Shown piece by piece: positions 12,917 through 21,126 of a stretch of DNA of 64,000 nucleotides. The notes beneath the pieces are model-generated. The model was not told the DNA's origin. It saw only the letters and a list, made by a program, of their open reading frames with translations, and made no database searches. Position numbers and translations under genes: made by a program. How positions within the stretch are numbered: position 1 is the stretch's first letter; each line of letters opens with the position of its first letter. The DNA comes from Cellulomonas denverensis. GTDB lineage: Bacteria; Actinomycetota; Actinomycetes; Actinomycetales; Cellulomonadaceae. The DNA is taken from NCBI RefSeq assembly GCF_012396125.1, contig NZ_JAAXOX010000002.1, positions 496,001 through 560,000 on the forward strand, read 5' to 3'.

Positions 12917-12946
12917 ATCATGGCCCGGCTCAGCATGCGACGTCAA
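12917..12946 (-). promoter_or_regulatory. Promoter of the nucleoside hydrolase operon
   Basis: On the minus strand, TTGACG (12946-12941), an 18-nt spacer and CATGAT (12922-12917), a good sigma70-type match. The -35 box lies inside the palindromic operator 12939-12958, so repressor binding would block it. It predicts an untranslated leader of about 110 nt. Confidence 0.65.
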
Positions 12947-12958
12947 GCGCTTAACGTC
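12939..12958. promoter_or_regulatory. LacI-family operator
   Basis: GACGTCAAGCGCTTAACGTC is a 20-bp palindrome with one mismatched pair and a central C-G step flanked by AAG/CTT, the usual layout of LacI/PurR/CcpA-family operators. It sits between the divergent lacI-type gene and the nucleoside operon, over the latter's -35 box. Confidence 0.78.
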
Positions 12959-12964
12959 ACACGC

Positions 12965-12970
12965 TACGAT
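12965..12970 (+). promoter_or_regulatory. -10 box for a probably leaderless lacI-type transcript
   Basis: TACGAT lies 6 nt before the GTG at 12977, so transcription would begin at or next to the start codon. No -35 box is clear; the operator covers that position, which suggests autoregulation. Confidence 0.45.
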
Positions 12971-12976
12971 CCAGGG

Positions 12977-14017
12977 GTGAGCAGCGCGGCACCGGGTACG
13001 GGGGACGAGACCATCGAGCGCCGCCGGCCCGTCACCGCGGTCCAGGTGGCCCGGCACGCGGGGGTCTCCACCGCCACCGTCTCCCTGGTCGTCAACGGCA
13101 AGACCGCCGGCCGGGTCTCCCCCCAGATCGCCGCCCGGGTCGAGGCGGCGATCGCCGAACTCGGCTACGTGGTCGACCGCGCCGCGAGCTCGCTGTCCCG
13201 CGGCTCCGGCGACGTGGTGATCCTGGTCGCCCCCGACATCGCCAACCCGTTCTTCGCCGGGGTGATCGCCGGGGCGCAGGAGGCGCTGGGCTCCATCTAC
13301 CAGCTGCTGCTGTCCGCCACCGACGTCGGCTGCGTCCCCCGGCCCGAGGACGTGCGCGCCCTGTTCGCCCTGCGCCCCGCCGGCCTGCTGGTGGACGCCC
13401 CGAACGTGCGCTTCCTGCGCGACCTGGACGTGCACGCCCCACTGGTGCTGATCGACGCGCCCTCCACCGAGGGCGTCGCCCCGTCGGTCGACCTGGACGT
13501 CGCCTCCGGGGCACGGCAGCTCGCCCGGCACCTGCTGCACCGCGGCCACCGGCGGATCGGTTACCTGGACGCGGTCACCGGCACCGAGACCTTCGTGCTG
13601 CGCCGCGAGGCCCTGCGCGAGGAACTGGCCGCCGGCGGCGGGGTCCTGGCCGGGCCGACCCCCGCCTCCGTGGTGGACAGCGCCGCCGCCTCCCGGGCCG
13701 CTGTCGACGCCTGGCCCGGCTGGCGGGATGCCGGGGTCACCGCGGTGGTCGCCGCCTCGGACACCCAGGCCTACGGCGTGCTGCACGCCATGCAGGGCCT
13801 CGGAGTGCCGATCCCCGGCGAACTCGCGCTGGCCGGCTTCGACAACCTGCCCTACTCGGCGCTCACCCAGCCCGGCCTGACCAGCGTCGAACTGCCCTCA
13901 CACCAGCTCGGCCTGGCCGCCGCCGGACACCTGCGCGCCCTGATCGAGGGTCGGGCGCCGGCCGCGCCGGACATGCTGCCCGCCCACCTGGTGGTCCGGG
14001 GCTCGACCGCGCGCTGA
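12977..14017 (+). CDS. LacI-family transcriptional regulator
   Basis: A repressor of 346 residues. The N-terminal helix-turn-helix (T-A-V-Q-V-A-R-H-A-G-V-S-T-A-T-V-S-L-V-V-N-G) is followed by a hinge (A-A-S-S-L-S-R-G) and a periplasmic-binding-protein type I effector domain with I-A-N-P-F-F-A-G-V and G-F-D-N-L-P-Y. An ATG at 12905 would include the operator and promoter in the coding region, so GTG 12977 is chosen. It is divergent from the nucleoside hydrolase/MFS operon, its probable target; a nucleoside or ribose effector is an inference. Confidence 0.9.
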   Translation: MSSAAPGTGDETIERRRPVTAVQVARHAGVSTATVSLVVNGKTAGRVSPQIAARVEAAIAELGYVVDRAASSLSRGSGDVVILVAPDIANPFFAGVIAGAQEALGSIYQLLLSATDVGCVPRPEDVRALFALRPAGLLVDAPNVRFLRDLDVHAPLVLIDAPSTEGVAPSVDLDVASGARQLARHLLHRGHRRIGYLDAVTGTETFVLRREALREELAAGGGVLAGPTPASVVDSAAASRAAVDAWPGWRDAGVTAVVAASDTQAYGVLHAMQGLGVPIPGELALAGFDNLPYSALTQPGLTSVELPSHQLGLAAAGHLRALIEGRAPAAPDMLPAHLVVRGSTAR

Positions 14018-14021
14018 CCGG

Positions 14022-14441
14022 TCAGCCCCGGTCGATCACCTGGAACATGCCGACCATGTCCCCCGCCTCGAAGCCCAGCGACCGGTAGAGCGGCATCCCG
14101 TCGGTGGTGGCGAACAGCGCCACGAACGGCGGGGCCGGCGCCAGCTCGCGCACCCGCAACAGCACCCGGTCCAGGATCGCCCGGCCGATCCCCCGGCCCT
14201 GCTCCGCCGGGTCCACCACCACGTCCTGGACGTAGAAGTACTTCACGCCGTCACCGACCACCCGGGCCATCCCGATCGCCGTGCCGTCCCGGTCGACCGC
14301 GACCACGCCCAGCGTCGACCCGGCCAGCGATGCCGGCTGCGACGCCCAGTCGAAGGCGGCGTGCCAGCCCACCGACTCGGCCAGCCGGCGGTGCTCGGCG
14401 GGTGACGGCAACCGGTCCTCGAGACGCCAGATGTCGGTCAT
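14022..14441 (-). CDS. GNAT-family N-acetyltransferase
   Basis: A 139-residue acetyl-CoA-dependent acetyltransferase. The acetyl-CoA motif A is D-V-V-V-D-P-A-E-Q-G-R-G-I-G-R-A, and the C-terminal P-L-Y-R-S-L-G-F-E is the usual motif B. The acceptor is unknown. The start is ATG 14441; a GTG at 14450 in the same frame is an alternative, and neither has a strong ribosome binding site. Convergent with the LacI-type gene, whose stop is only 4 nt away. Confidence 0.85.
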   Translation of the reverse strand: MTDIWRLEDRLPSPAEHRRLAESVGWHAAFDWASQPASLAGSTLGVVAVDRDGTAIGMARVVGDGVKYFYVQDVVVDPAEQGRGIGRAILDRVLLRVRELAPAPPFVALFATTDGMPLYRSLGFEAGDMVGMFQVIDRG

Positions 14442-14581
14442 GGCCCACACCCGACCACGCGGACGGCCGGCGCGTCCAGGCAGTTGCGCGAGGCCGGGCG
14501 CGGCGAGCCGTTGCCGCCCGGGCCGCGCGGGGCCACAGTGTGCAGGCCATGCTCCGCCACCCGGACCGGGAGTGAGACGCG

Positions 14582-16198
14582 ATGCCCGACACCGACCTGC
14601 GCACCGCCGGCCACGCGGCTCGAGCCTCCTGGCGGCCGTTGAGCTGCCTGTTCCTCGCCCAGGTCCTGATGGCCTTCAACCTGGCCGCCCTCCCGGTGTC
14701 GATCGGCGGCATGGTCGACGACTTCGGCGCCCCGCCCACCGCCGTGAGCACCACCATCGTGGTCTACGGCCTGGCCGTCGCGTCCCTGGTCCTCACCGGC
14801 GCCAAGGTCGGGCAGCGGCTGGGCTGGGTCCGGATGTTCCGCTGCGCCGTCGTCGTGTTCGCGCTCTCCGCCGTGCTGATGATCCTGTCCCCCGGCGTGG
14901 AGTGGGCGATCGCCGCGCAGGCCCTCGCCGGGGCCTCCGCCGCGGTGATCGTGCCGTCACTGGTCGCCCTGATCGCCGAGAACTACCACGGCGCCCAGCA
15001 GGCCACCGCGGTCGGTTCGCTCGGGTCCGCGCGGGCCGCCTCCGGGATCAGTGCCTTCTTCTTCGGCGGGGTGCTCGGCACGCTGGTCGGCTGGCGGCCG
15101 GTGTTCGGCATCGTGCTGACCCTGGCCGTCGTCGTGTTGCTGCTCAGCCGCCACCTGCGGGCTGCCCCCGGCGACCCCGGCATCCGGATCGACCCGGTCG
15201 CCGCCGCCCTGATCGGCTCCGCGGTCACCCTGCTCACTCTTGGCTTCAACAACCTCGGCACCTGGGGCGTGGTGCTGGCCGCACCCGGCGCGCCGTTCAC
15301 CGCCCTCGGCCTGTCCCCCGCCCTGGCGCTCATCCTGGCCGGGATCGTGCTCGGCCAGTTGTTCTTCCGCCGCACCCGCCGCCGCGCCGCCGCCGGACGG
15401 CCCGCCCTGGTCGACCTGGACGTGCTCGCCTCGCCCAACGAACGCGCCGCTGTCTACGCCATGTTCATCGTCGTCGCCCTGGAAGCCGCGCTGAACTTCA
15501 CCGTCCCGCTCTACATCCAGATCGTCCAGGGCCGCAGCCCGTTCGACACCGCGCTGGCGATGATGCCCTTCAACCTCACGGTCTTCCTCACCGCCACCCT
15601 GGTGGTGCGGTTCTACCGCCGCTACCCGCCGCGCACCATCGGCATGACCGGCTTCATCCTCACCACGGTGGCGCTGACCTGGCTGGCGTTCGTGGTCACC
15701 AACAACTGGGAGACGCTGCCCACCATCGCCGGGCTGATCGTGTTCGGGCTCGGCCAGGGCGCGCTGGTCACCCTGGTGTTCAACGTCCTGGTCACCGCGG
15801 CACCCGCCCGGCTCGCCGGCGACGTCGGGGCGATCCGCGGCACCACCCAGAACCTCGCCTCGGCGGTCGGCACCGCGATCATCGGGGCGGTGCTGGTCAC
15901 CCTGCTCAGCGCCACCGTCGGCCGGGCCGTGATCGAGCACCCCGAACTGCCCGCCCGGCTGGTCGCGCAGGTGGACCTGGACAGCATCGACTTCGTCAGC
16001 AACGACGACCTGCGCGCCGTGCTGGCCCGGACGGATGCGAGCCCGGCGCAGGTCGACGCGGCGGTCGCGCTGAACGAGACCGCGCGGCTGGACACGTTGC
16101 GGCTGGGGCTGCTGATCCTGGCGGGGATCAGTGCGACGGCGATCGTGCCGGCCAGCCGGTTGCCGCGGTACCGGGCCGGGGAGATCCCGGCGAGGTGA
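14582..16198 (+). CDS. DHA2-type (14-helix) MFS efflux permease
   Basis: A 538-residue membrane protein with about 14 hydrophobic segments, the size and layout of the EmrB/QacA drug:H+ antiporter group. The first helix has Q-V-L-M-A-F-N-L-A-A-L-P-V-S, and a long periplasmic loop lies between the last two helices (about residues 440-505). Motif A between helices 2 and 3 is weak (G-A-K-V-G-Q-R-L-G). The ATG at 14582 has GGGAG upstream. Divergent from the GNAT gene. The substrate is unknown. The reading frame ends within the first unit of a 14-bp tandem repeat. Confidence 0.85.
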   Translation: MPDTDLRTAGHAARASWRPLSCLFLAQVLMAFNLAALPVSIGGMVDDFGAPPTAVSTTIVVYGLAVASLVLTGAKVGQRLGWVRMFRCAVVVFALSAVLMILSPGVEWAIAAQALAGASAAVIVPSLVALIAENYHGAQQATAVGSLGSARAASGISAFFFGGVLGTLVGWRPVFGIVLTLAVVVLLLSRHLRAAPGDPGIRIDPVAAALIGSAVTLLTLGFNNLGTWGVVLAAPGAPFTALGLSPALALILAGIVLGQLFFRRTRRRAAAGRPALVDLDVLASPNERAAVYAMFIVVALEAALNFTVPLYIQIVQGRSPFDTALAMMPFNLTVFLTATLVVRFYRRYPPRTIGMTGFILTTVALTWLAFVVTNNWETLPTIAGLIVFGLGQGALVTLVFNVLVTAAPARLAGDVGAIRGTTQNLASAVGTAIIGAVLVTLLSATVGRAVIEHPELPARLVAQVDLDSIDFVSNDDLRAVLARTDASPAQVDAAVALNETARLDTLRLGLLILAGISATAIVPASRLPRYRAGEIPAR

Positions 16199-16284
16199 GC
16201 GACTCCGGGTGAGCGACTCCGGGTGAGCGGTTCCGGGTGTGCGACTCCGGGTGAGCGGTTCCGGGTGAGCGACTCCGGGTGAGC
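16195..16284. repeat. 14-bp tandem repeat at the end of the DHA2 permease gene
   Basis: Six full units of GTGAGCGACTCCGG or close variants (the variants have GTT for ACT, or GTGT for GTGA) fill 16195-16278, with a partial unit to 16284. The TGA stop of the permease gene is inside unit 1, and five of the six units carry a TGA. Confidence 0.88.
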
Positions 16285-16308
16285 GGAGCGCGGACCGGCC
16301 TGGTGCGC

Positions 16309-16429
16309 TCACGCCCGGCCGGGAGCCCCGCCGGGTGATCCCAGGCCGCGGTGATGCGCCCCGCTCCGGGTCCCGCGCCGGGGCACGCCAGGCCGGGTCG
16401 TGCGCCTGGGTCACGCCCGGCCGGGAACC
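16309..16429. repeat. 19-bp direct repeat pair
   Basis: TCACGCCCGGCCGGG followed by A-G/A-C-C occurs at 16309-16327 and 16411-16429, 102 bp apart, with one mismatch. Together with the 14-bp repeat it fills the 235-bp gap before the DinB-like gene. Confidence 0.6.
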
Positions 16430-16433
16430 GCGG

Positions 16434-17033
16434 TCACTCCGGCAGGCCGGCAGCTCGGCGGGCCTCCCGTTCCACCTGGTCGCGGTATGCCCGCCACTGC
16501 GCGTCACCGTGGAAGGGCAGGTTCGGGTCGTCCGGGCGGTTGCCCAGTTGCCCGTCGATCGACTCCCGCAGGATGTCCGCGTGCCCGGCGTGCCGGGCGA
16601 ACTCGGCGATCAGGTGCACCAGGATCTGGTGCAGCGTCACGTCCGCGCGGTCCGGGCCCCACCACGGCACCCGGCCCCGGGCGTCCAGCGGCAACGCCTC
16701 GATCGTCGCGTCGGCGTGGGCCGCCGAGGCGTGGTGCAGCGCACGCACCGAGTCCAGCGTCTCGTCGGCCGGGACCCACATGTCCGCGTTGGGCGGTGCG
16801 TCGTCGGCGAACCAGGGCAGCGGCACGTCGGACGGCCGGTCGAAGACCTCGCCGAGGTAACCGAGCTGGACGCTGGCGGTGTGCTTGACCAGCCCGGCCA
16901 GGTTGGTGGCACTGTCGGTCAGCGGGCGGCGTGCGTCGTACTCCCCGGCCCCGTCCAGTTTGGTGAGCAGCGCGGCACGCTGGCGGCGCAGGTAGTCGTG
17001 CAGGGTCTGCTTGGCGTCCGTCGGTGCGTCCAT
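16434..17033 (-). CDS. DinB-like (DUF664) metal-binding four-helix protein
   Basis: A 199-residue protein of the DinB/YfiT-like superfamily, which includes mycothiol- and bacillithiol-dependent S-transferases. Visible are L-V-K-H-T-A near residue 49 and H-Q-I-L-V-H-L-I-A-E-F-A-R-H-A-G-H-A-D near 135-153, supplying the His triad used for metal binding. A second homologue lies at 57856-58392. It follows the glutathione peroxidase gene by 17 nt and may be the end of the same transcript. Thiol-transferase activity is an inference from the family. Confidence 0.85.
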   Translation of the reverse strand: MDAPTDAKQTLHDYLRRQRAALLTKLDGAGEYDARRPLTDSATNLAGLVKHTASVQLGYLGEVFDRPSDVPLPWFADDAPPNADMWVPADETLDSVRALHHASAAHADATIEALPLDARGRVPWWGPDRADVTLHQILVHLIAEFARHAGHADILRESIDGQLGNRPDDPNLPFHGDAQWRAYRDQVEREARRAAGLPE

Positions 17034-17050
17034 CGGGTCAGGATGCTCGG

Positions 17051-17557
17051 TCAGCGGCCGGACGGCACCAGCAATTCCTCCACCGCGGCCAGCACCTCGG
17101 GCGCGTCCGGCCGGGTCCGCGGCCGGAACCGTCGCACTCTGCCGTCCGGGGCGACCAGGAACTTCTCGAAGTTCCAGGTGATCCGGCCCGCCTTGCCCGA
17201 GTCGTCCGGCGCCCGGGTCAGCTCGCGGTACAGCGGGTGCGCGTGCCGGCCGTTCACCGGGGTCTTCGCCAGCATCGGGAAGGTGGCGCCCCAGGTCGTC
17301 GAGCAGTACTCCGCGATCGCGTCGGCGTCGCCGAGCTCCTGCAGGAACTGGTTGCTCGGCACCCCGACCACGGTGAACCCGCGCGGGCCGTACTCCCGGT
17401 GCATCGCCTCCAGCTGCTCGTACTGGGGTGCCAGGCCGCAGCGGGATGCGACGTTGACCACCAGGGCGAGCCGGCCGGCCGTGATCGCGCCGAAGGTGGT
17501 CTCCTCGCCGCGCAGGGTCCGGACCGGGATGTCGTCGAGGCGCATGTCCGGCAGCAT
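17051..17557 (-). CDS. Glutathione peroxidase-family thiol peroxidase
   Basis: Reduces hydroperoxides, in bacteria usually with thioredoxin-type donors. At 168 residues it has the active-site N-V-A-S-R-C-G-L with peroxidatic Cys40 (a TGC codon, not selenocysteine), a S-N-Q-F segment in place of the usual C-N-Q-F, and I-T-W-N-F-E-K-F-L supplying the Trp/Asn of the catalytic tetrad. The second Cys in the usual resolving region is not evident. The start chosen is ATG 17557. An upstream GTG overlapping the dnaE2 stop would add a Pro-rich leader of about 35 residues and cannot be excluded. Confidence 0.88.
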   Translation of the reverse strand: MLPDMRLDDIPVRTLRGEETTFGAITAGRLALVVNVASRCGLAPQYEQLEAMHREYGPRGFTVVGVPSNQFLQELGDADAIAEYCSTTWGATFPMLAKTPVNGRHAHPLYRELTRAPDDSGKAGRITWNFEKFLVAPDGRVRRFRPRTRPDAPEVLAAVEELLVPSGR

Positions 17558-17658
17558 CGCACCGCCGGGCGGGTCCGTCGAGGGCGGGTCCACGGCCAAG
17601 TCCGTCGGTGGCGGCGCCCTGGTCTGGGTCCGCCCAGGGCCGGGGGCCGGCGGGCTGC

Positions 17659-20600
17659 TCACTGGAAGTCCCGGGAGGTGCTGGCCACCCGCAGCGACAT
17701 CGGCGCCAGGTGCTCGGCCACCAGGTTGGTCGCGCCGTCCGCCTGTTCGACCCGGCCGCGGACCACCATCGCCCGGGCGGTCCGGGCGGTGTGCCGGAAC
17801 CGCTGCCACAGCCCGGTGCTGCACACGATGTTCAGCAGTCCGGTCTCGTCCTCCAGGGACAGGAAGGTCACCCCGCCTGCGGTGCCGGGCCGTTGCCGGT
17901 GGGTGATCACCCCGGCCACCGCGATCCGCCGGCCCGGTTCGTGGTCGAAGACCTGCGCCACCCGGAGCACCCCGGCGGCGTCCAGCCCGTCCCGCACGTA
18001 CTCGGTCGGATAGGAGTCCACGCTCACCCCGGTGGCCCAGACGTCCGCGGCGGCCAGCTCGACCGGGCTCATCCCCGGCAGGGTCGGCGCGGCCACCCCC
18101 ACCGAGACGCCGGGCAGGGTGTCCGGCCCCTCCTGTGCCAGGGCCCCGGCCGCCCAGAGCGCCTCGCGCCGGGTGACACCCAGCGACTCCAGCGCCCCGC
18201 CGGTGGCCAGTGCCTCGAGCTGAGCGGTGCTGAGGTCGACCCGCCGGACCAGGTCGCGCAGGTCGGCGAACGGGCCGTGGGCGGTGCGCTCGGCGACCAG
18301 GAGGTCGGCGACGGTCTCCCCCACCCCGCGCACGGAGGCCAGGCCGATCCGGACCGCCAGGGAGCGGGCGGGAGGCGTGTCGCCGGTCCTGGTGTCCCGC
18401 GTCCCGGAGCGCAACGGGGTGAGCGGGGGTTCGCCGCCCGGTGGTGTCGGGCCGGTCTGTTCGACCGAGGCGAGGGCGGCGGAGTGCTGGACGTCGGCGC
18501 GCAGCACCTCGATCCCGTGCCGCCGGGCGTCCGCCACCAGGGTCTGCGGCGAGTAGAACCCCATCGGCTGGGCGGCGAGCAGCCCGGCGTAGAACGCGGC
18601 CGGGTGATGCACCTTGAGCCAGGCGCTGGCGTAGACCAGGAAGGCGAAGGAGTAAGCGTGCGACTCCGGGAAGCCGAAGTCGGCGAAGGCCTTGAGCTTG
18701 TCGTAGACCTCCTCGCGCACCTGGGCGTCCATCCCGTTGCGCTCCATGCCGCTCATCAACCGGTCACGCAGCGCCTCCATCTTGTCCAGGCTGCGCTTGG
18801 AACCCATCGCCCGGCGGAGCTGGTCGGCCTCGGCCGGGGTGAAGTCGGCGACGTCGATGGCCATCTGCATCAACTGTTCCTGGAACAGCGGGATGCCGAG
18901 GGTCCGTTCCAGCGACTTCTCCAGCTTGGGGTGCAGGTAGGTCACTGGTTCCCGGCCCTGGTGCCGCTCGATGTAGGGGTGCACGGACCCGCCCTGGATC
19001 GGGCCGGGCCGGATCAGGGCGACCTCCACCACGATGCCGTAGAAGTTGCGCGGCTGGAGCCGGGGCAGCGTGCCCATCTGGGCCCGGGACTCCACCTGGA
19101 ACACCCCGACGCTGTCGGCGGCACACAACAGGTCGTACACCAGCGGGTCCTCGCTCGGCAGGTCGTGCAGGTCGAGCCGGGGCCCGCCGCTGTCGGCCAC
19201 CTGGGTGAAGGCCAGTCGCAACGCGGTGAGCATCCCGAGCCCGAGCAGGTCGAACTTCACCAGGCCGGCGTCGGCGCAGTCGTCCTTGTCCCACTGCAGG
19301 ACGGTGCGGCCCTCCATCCGGGCCCACTCCACCGGGCAGACCTCGATCACCGGCCGGTCGCACATCACCATCCCGCCGGAGTGGATGCCCAGGTGCCGGG
19401 GCAGTCGCAGGAACCGGTCGGCCAGGTCGATCACCTGGGCCGGGATCTCGTCCAGGTCGCCGGCCGGGGGCGGCCGGTGCGCGGGCACCACGTCGTGGCC
19501 GTCGGCAGTGCGGGCGCCCGCCGGCCGGTGCTCGTCGAGGTCCGGTTCGTGGTTCCAGCCCCACACCACCCCGTCCGGGTCGCGCGGCTGGTCGGCGTAC
19601 TGCTGCTGCTTGTCCTCCTTCGCGGCGCCCGACCACCACGGATGCTTCGGCTGCGGACCGCGCAGGGTGCCCCAGCGTTCGATCGACTTGCTCCAGGCGT
19701 CCTGCTGCCCGGTGTCGTAGCCCAGCGCCCGGGCGGCGTCCCGGATCGCCGACCGCGCCCGGTAGGAGATGACGTTCGCCACCTGGGCGGCGTGGGTGCG
19801 GCCGTGGGTGGCGTAGACGTACTGGATCACCTCCTCGCGCCGGGCGGACTCGATGTCGACGTCGATGTCCGGCGGCCCGTCGCGCTCCGGTGCCAGGAAG
19901 CGCTCGAACAACAGGTGGTGGCTGACCGGGTCGACGGCGGTGATTCGCAGGGCGTAGCAGACCGCGGAGTTCGCCGCCGAGCCCCGGCCCTGCGCCAGGA
20001 TGCCCTGCCGGCGGCAGAAGTCGACCAGGTCGAAGACCACCAGGAAGTAGCCGGGGAACCCCAGGTCCTCGATCACCCGCAGCTCGTGTTCGAGCTGGGC
20101 GTAGGCGCCGGTGACCCGCTCGGCCTCCGGCGGGCCGTAGCTCTCCAGCGCACCGCGCCGGACCAGCTCACGCAGCCAGCTCGCCTCGGTGTGCCCCTCC
20201 GGCACCGGGTACGGCGGCAGTTGGGGGGCCACCAGGTGCAGGTCGAAGGCCAACTCCTCCGCCAGGTCCGCGGCCGCGGTGACCGCCTCGGGGTGGCGGC
20301 GGTGCCGGTGCAGCATCTCGGCGGCGGACATCAGGTGGGCGGTGGGCGCGCCGGGCAGCCAGCCGTCCAGGTCCTCCATCCCGGAGCGGGCCCGCACCGC
20401 CGCGAGCGCCGCGGCCAGGTCGGCGTCGGCGGGGCCGGCGTAGTGCACGTTGCCGGTGGCGATCAGCCGCAGCCCGCACTCCCGGGCCAGGTCGGCGAGG
20501 GCGTCGGCGATCTCCCCGTCGTAGGGGCCACCGGACTCGGTGATCTCGACCACGACGTGCTGCGCCCCGAACAGGCCGATCAGCCGGTGCAACTCGGCCC

Positions 20601-21126
20601 GGGCCCGGTCGACGCCCTCCGCGGTGACCGGGCCCGGCTGCGGGCCACCGCACAGTGCCTGTCGCACCGGTCCCTTGCGGCAACCGGAGAGCAGCACCCA
20701 CTGCCCGTCCGCGGCGGCCGCCAGGTCCTCCCAGCTGTAGTGGGCGGCGCCCTTCACCCCCGCGGCCAGGTGCGCCTCGGCGATGGTGCGCGACAGTGCC
20801 CGGTACCCGGCGGCGCCCCGGGCCAGCACCGGCAGGTGGATCGCCCGGGGGTCCGGGATGCCGGTGGGCGGGTCCAGGATCTCCGGGCCGACCGGGTCGG
20901 GCACCGGCAGGTGCAGTTCGGCGCCGAAGACCGTGGGCAGTCCCACCCGCCGGGCGGCCTCGGAGAAGCGGACCACCCCGTAGAGCCCGTCGTGGTCGGT
21001 GACCCCCAGGGCGGTCAGGCCGAGCCGGTGCGCCTCGGCGGCGAGTTCCTCGGGCTGGCTGGCGCCGTCCAGGAAGCTGAACGCGGAGTGCGCGTGCAGT
21101 TCGGCGTAGCGCGGGGTGTCAGTCAT
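17659..21126 (-). CDS. dnaE2: Error-prone DNA polymerase III alpha subunit DnaE2 (ImuC)
   Basis: A C-family polymerase that performs mutagenic translesion synthesis together with ImuA and ImuB. At 1155 residues it has an N-terminal PHP domain (E-L-H-A-H-S-A-F-S-F-L-D-G-A-S, V-T-D-H-D-G-L-Y-G), the catalytic P-D-I-D-V-D at 419-424, and the third catalytic Asp626 in L-V-K-F-D-L-L-G. A C-terminal OB-fold region begins around V-A-G-V-I-T-H-R-Q-R. ATG 21126 overlaps the imuB stop by 8 nt. Third gene of an operon with an SOS box at 23756. Its length and operon place it as DnaE2 rather than the replicative DnaE1. Confidence 0.95.
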   Translation of the reverse strand: MTDTPRYAELHAHSAFSFLDGASQPEELAAEAHRLGLTALGVTDHDGLYGVVRFSEAARRVGLPTVFGAELHLPVPDPVGPEILDPPTGIPDPRAIHLPVLARGAAGYRALSRTIAEAHLAAGVKGAAHYSWEDLAAAADGQWVLLSGCRKGPVRQALCGGPQPGPVTAEGVDRARAELHRLIGLFGAQHVVVEITESGGPYDGEIADALADLARECGLRLIATGNVHYAGPADADLAAALAAVRARSGMEDLDGWLPGAPTAHLMSAAEMLHRHRRHPEAVTAAADLAEELAFDLHLVAPQLPPYPVPEGHTEASWLRELVRRGALESYGPPEAERVTGAYAQLEHELRVIEDLGFPGYFLVVFDLVDFCRRQGILAQGRGSAANSAVCYALRITAVDPVSHHLLFERFLAPERDGPPDIDVDIESARREEVIQYVYATHGRTHAAQVANVISYRARSAIRDAARALGYDTGQQDAWSKSIERWGTLRGPQPKHPWWSGAAKEDKQQQYADQPRDPDGVVWGWNHEPDLDEHRPAGARTADGHDVVPAHRPPPAGDLDEIPAQVIDLADRFLRLPRHLGIHSGGMVMCDRPVIEVCPVEWARMEGRTVLQWDKDDCADAGLVKFDLLGLGMLTALRLAFTQVADSGGPRLDLHDLPSEDPLVYDLLCAADSVGVFQVESRAQMGTLPRLQPRNFYGIVVEVALIRPGPIQGGSVHPYIERHQGREPVTYLHPKLEKSLERTLGIPLFQEQLMQMAIDVADFTPAEADQLRRAMGSKRSLDKMEALRDRLMSGMERNGMDAQVREEVYDKLKAFADFGFPESHAYSFAFLVYASAWLKVHHPAAFYAGLLAAQPMGFYSPQTLVADARRHGIEVLRADVQHSAALASVEQTGPTPPGGEPPLTPLRSGTRDTRTGDTPPARSLAVRIGLASVRGVGETVADLLVAERTAHGPFADLRDLVRRVDLSTAQLEALATGGALESLGVTRREALWAAGALAQEGPDTLPGVSVGVAAPTLPGMSPVELAAADVWATGVSVDSYPTEYVRDGLDAAGVLRVAQVFDHEPGRRIAVAGVITHRQRPGTAGGVTFLSLEDETGLLNIVCSTGLWQRFRHTARTARAMVVRGRVEQADGATNLVAEHLAPMSLRVASTSRDFQ

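Noticed and set aside
12905-12976. ATG start for the LacI-type regulator at 12905
   Set aside because: It would place the operator and both promoter elements within the coding sequence and add residues not found in the family; GTG 12977 precedes the HTH by the usual distance.
16309-16429. 19-bp direct repeats as attachment sites
   Set aside because: Only about 100 bp lie between them, with no recombinase or element inside.
17435-17440. Glutathione peroxidase as a selenoprotein
   Set aside because: The active-site codon is TGC (Cys), with no in-frame TGA and no SECIS-like structure sought or needed.
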